A stretch of 7,893 nt of DNA, taken from the NCBI GenBank assembly GCA_913050545.1, contig CAJWZY010000092.1, positions 1-7,893 on the forward strand, read 5' to 3'. The notes under the pieces are model-generated. The model saw nothing but the letters and a program-made list of their open reading frames with translations, did not search any database and had not been told where the DNA came from. Below are positions 6,051 through 7,893 of the stretch, in pieces. The DNA is from an uncultured bacterium. GTDB lineage: Bacteria > Planctomycetota > UBA8108. A program made the position numbers and the translations under genes. Positions within the stretch are counted from its first letter, which is position 1. Every line of letters begins with the position of its first letter.

Positions 6051-7379
6051 TCAATCGTGGTAGAGCGATTCCCTTTTCCTGAAGAGCACCCGGATCGGGA
6101 TCTCCTCGAAATCGAGCGCCTCCCTCAACGCGTTGGCAATATAACGCTTGTAGTCCTTGGAGAAGGCCTTCGGCTGATTGACGAAGAGCGCGAAAACAGG
6201 CGGGCATACGGCAACCTGGGTAGAGTAATAAACCTTCCCTGCCTTGCCCTTCTTAGACGGCGGAGGACGGTGCTTCAGGATGGCCTCCATCACTCGGTTC
6301 AGCTCACCCGTGCCTGCCCTTTTGGAAGCCCGCTTGTAGAGATGCTGGGCCATGTCGATCGCCGTCTGGATATTCCTTGTATCACGAGCCGTGGTGAAAA
6401 CTACCGGCGCGTAGATCATTCCGGGCATCCGGTCAGTCAGGTAATCTGCATAGGCTTCCGTTGCGACCTCGCCGTTGGTCAGGTCCCATTTGTTTGCCAC
6501 CAGGAGACAGACCTTGTGGGCATGGGAAATCGTCTCACCCAGCTTCTTGTCAGCCCTGGTCACCTCTTCGCTCGCATCGAGAAGGAAAATCACCACGTCA
6601 GCCCGCTGAATGGCTCCCAGGGTCCGAACCTGGCTGTAAAACTCGATCGAATTCTTGATTCCCTTGCGGCGCTGAATTCCGGCGGTATCTATAACCACGA
6701 ATTCGCGCCCATCTTTCTGGAAACGCACATCGACCGCATCGCGCGTAGTGCCGGGCACCTCGCTGACAATTACCCGCTCTTCTTCTGCCAGGGCGTTCAC
6801 AAAGGTCGACTTGCCCACATTTCTCCTGCCAACCACGGCAATCCTCATGACAGGATCAATCTCCACCCCTTTGGTCGGCCAGACCTTTTCGGAGATCTCG
6901 CGAAGGAGGTCCTTACGACCCCAGCCCTCGTTGGCGCTTACTCCATGCGGAGTACCAAGACCCAGCTGGTGAAATTCATGGATGCCCGTTTCGAGTCCGG
7001 GATGGTCGACCTTATTGGCAGCAAGGATAAGGGGTATCTCTTCGGATCTCTCTCGCAGGCGAGTGGCAACAGCGCGGTCCAGGGGAGTGATTCCATCACG
7101 GACATCAACCACGAAGAGGATGAGATTGGCTCCCTCCAGGGCGAAGGCGATCTGCCTGTCGATGTGATCACTCAGATCATCCTGGTCGACGACCCCGATG
7201 CCGCCGGTGTCCACCAGCTCCATCACGACATCCTGGAAAGGAACCAGGGCACTCACCCTGTCGCGGGTAACACCAGGCGTGCTGTCGACAATGGAGATCC
7301 TTTCACCTGCGAAGCTGTTGAGCAGGGAGGACTTGCCTACATTGGGTCTTCCGACGATAGCGATTACAGGCAGGCTCAT
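6051..7379 (-). CDS. der: Ribosome biogenesis GTPase Der (EngA)
   Basis: Tandem-domain essential GTPase acting in late assembly of the 50S ribosomal subunit. The product is 442 residues, a normal length. First G domain: GRPNVGKS (10-17), TPGVTRD (34-40), DTGG (57-60), NKVD (122-125) and VSAN (147-150) as a degenerate G5. Second G domain: GRRNVGKS (184-191), PGTTRD (209-214), DTAGIQRRKG (231-240), NKWD (296-299) and a TTA-type G5 near 329. A C-terminal KH-like RNA-binding domain (about 355-440) includes KVYYSTQVAVCPPVFALFVN and IPIRVLFRKR. The second P-loop has R where P is more common. The ATG at 7379 overlaps the stop of the upstream Nudix gene as ATGA and has its own GGGAGGG (7385-7391) five bases upstream. 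The gene is intact and ends 99 bases upstream of the ruvC ATG. Confidence 0.97.
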   Translation of the reverse strand: MSLPVIAIVGRPNVGKSSLLNSFAGERISIVDSTPGVTRDRVSALVPFQDVVMELVDTGGIGVVDQDDLSDHIDRQIAFALEGANLILFVVDVRDGITPLDRAVATRLRERSEEIPLILAANKVDHPGLETGIHEFHQLGLGTPHGVSANEGWGRKDLLREISEKVWPTKGVEIDPVMRIAVVGRRNVGKSTFVNALAEEERVIVSEVPGTTRDAVDVRFQKDGREFVVIDTAGIQRRKGIKNSIEFYSQVRTLGAIQRADVVIFLLDASEEVTRADKKLGETISHAHKVCLLVANKWDLTNGEVATEAYADYLTDRMPGMIYAPVVFTTARDTRNIQTAIDMAQHLYKRASKRAGTGELNRVMEAILKHRPPPSKKGKAGKVYYSTQVAVCPPVFALFVNQPKAFSKDYKRYIANALREALDFEEIPIRVLFRKRESLYHD

Positions 7380-7893
7380 GACAACCCTCCCGTCTCAGCT
7401 GCCCCAGCCTGGGAATTCAACATCGCAACATGCAGGAGGGCCAGGTGGGTCTTGTTGTCAACCACCCTCTGCCCGCCGGGTGGTCCAGCCAGGATCTCCT
7501 CGACCAGCAGATCCAGTTCGACCTCGTGAACCACGATACACTCTGACTCATCCAGCTGCTGCTTCCCCGCCTCGAGGTCCGTCGCCATGAAAAAGTGCAT
7601 GGGCTGGGGGGACATCCCGGGGATCGTATAGCGAACAGCCAGGGGCTCCAGCGTTCCCGCCCTGTAGCCTGTTTCCTCCTCCAGCTCCCTGGCAGCAGCC
7701 TGCCCTGGAGACTCCCCCTCCTCGATATGCCCGGCGGGAATCTCGTACAGGACACCACCGACCGCCGGTCGCAGCTGCTCGACAAGAACCACCTTGGGGC
7801 TTTCCGCACTGGTGCCTGGCAGCAGTGCTACAACCGCCACCACGGGTGGCAGGGTGATCCTCAGATGCTGATTTTTACCACCGCCGGGAAGAC
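7376..7893 (-). CDS. Nudix hydrolase, ADP-ribose pyrophosphatase-like (5' partial)
   Basis: Hydrolase of nucleoside diphosphates linked to another moiety, probably ADP-ribose or a nucleotide sugar; the substrate is inferred from general similarity to the NudF/ADPRase group. The frame is open to the right edge, giving 171 visible residues. A GTG at 7843 could be called as a start, but the preceding visible residues (LPGGGKNQHLRITLPP) run straight into the usual beta-strand VVAVVAL of this family, so the true start is beyond the window. The Nudix box is complete at visible residues 54-76: G, five residues, E, seven residues, then RELEEETGY, with the metal-binding glutamates at about 69, 72 and 73. 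YEIPAGHIEEGES before and within it is typical of ADP-ribose pyrophosphatases. The TGA stop overlaps the der start by four bases, suggesting coupling. No distinctive substrate-defining residue allows a gene symbol. Confidence 0.9.
   Translation of the reverse strand, partial: LPGGGKNQHLRITLPPVVAVVALLPGTSAESPKVVLVEQLRPAVGGVLYEIPAGHIEEGESPGQAAARELEEETGYRAGTLEPLAVRYTIPGMSPQPMHFFMATDLEAGKQQLDESECIVVHEVELDLLVEEILAGPPGGQRVVDNKTHLALLHVAMLNSQAGAAETGGLS

Noticed and set aside
6057..7529. A 490-codon plus-strand open frame opposite der and the Nudix gene.
   Set aside because: It is antisense to an unmistakable Der with all GTPase motifs and shows no recognisable domain; long antisense open frames are common opposite GC-rich genes.

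Overview
The window is an ordinary bacterial chromosomal segment of housekeeping and metabolic genes. GC content looks moderately high (roughly 55-60% by eye, not computed). It holds seven protein-coding genes packed tightly, with no intergenic stretch above about 100 bases. I saw no rRNA, tRNA, mobile element, CRISPR array or other defence-type feature. The lineage cannot be fixed from the sequence alone. Every gene whose start is visible has a recognisable Shine-Dalgarno sequence (weakest at mtnA). The Der GTPase has a GRRNVGKS second P-loop, which from memory resembles Planctomycetota-type sequences; this is only a weak hint.

Layout, left to right. Positions 1-2442 on the plus strand hold comEC/rec2, the DNA-uptake channel gene. 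Its reading frame is open to the left edge, so its true start lies outside the window. Everything from 2449 to the right edge is on the minus strand. In transcription order (right to left) this is: a Nudix hydrolase cut by the right edge (7893-7376), der (7379-6051), ruvC (5951-5436), purC (5352-4444), purE (4385-3876), mtnA (3879-2767) and a small two-helix membrane protein of unknown function (2742-2449). ComEC and the small membrane protein meet tail to tail with only six bases between their stop codons.

Two start/stop overlaps of the ATGA type (Nudix/der and purE/mtnA) point to translational coupling. The gaps at der-ruvC (97 nt), ruvC-purC (83 nt), purC-purE (58 nt) and mtnA-small protein (24 nt) are short enough for one long operon. 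A modest promoter candidate lies just upstream of ruvC. PurE and PurC act at adjacent steps of de novo purine synthesis (CAIR formation, then SAICAR). MtnA, coupled to PurE, belongs to methionine salvage, a pathway that also returns adenine from methylthioadenosine, so it has a loose metabolic link to purines. Der (50S assembly), RuvC (Holliday junction resolution) and the Nudix enzyme (nucleotide-sugar or ADP-ribose hydrolysis) are housekeeping neighbours with no obvious shared pathway.

I found no convincing undescribed system. The points most worth checking are the unknown two-helix membrane protein, the purE-mtnA coupling, the PurE and Der motif variants, and corrected gene starts (comEC, ruvC and the Nudix gene).
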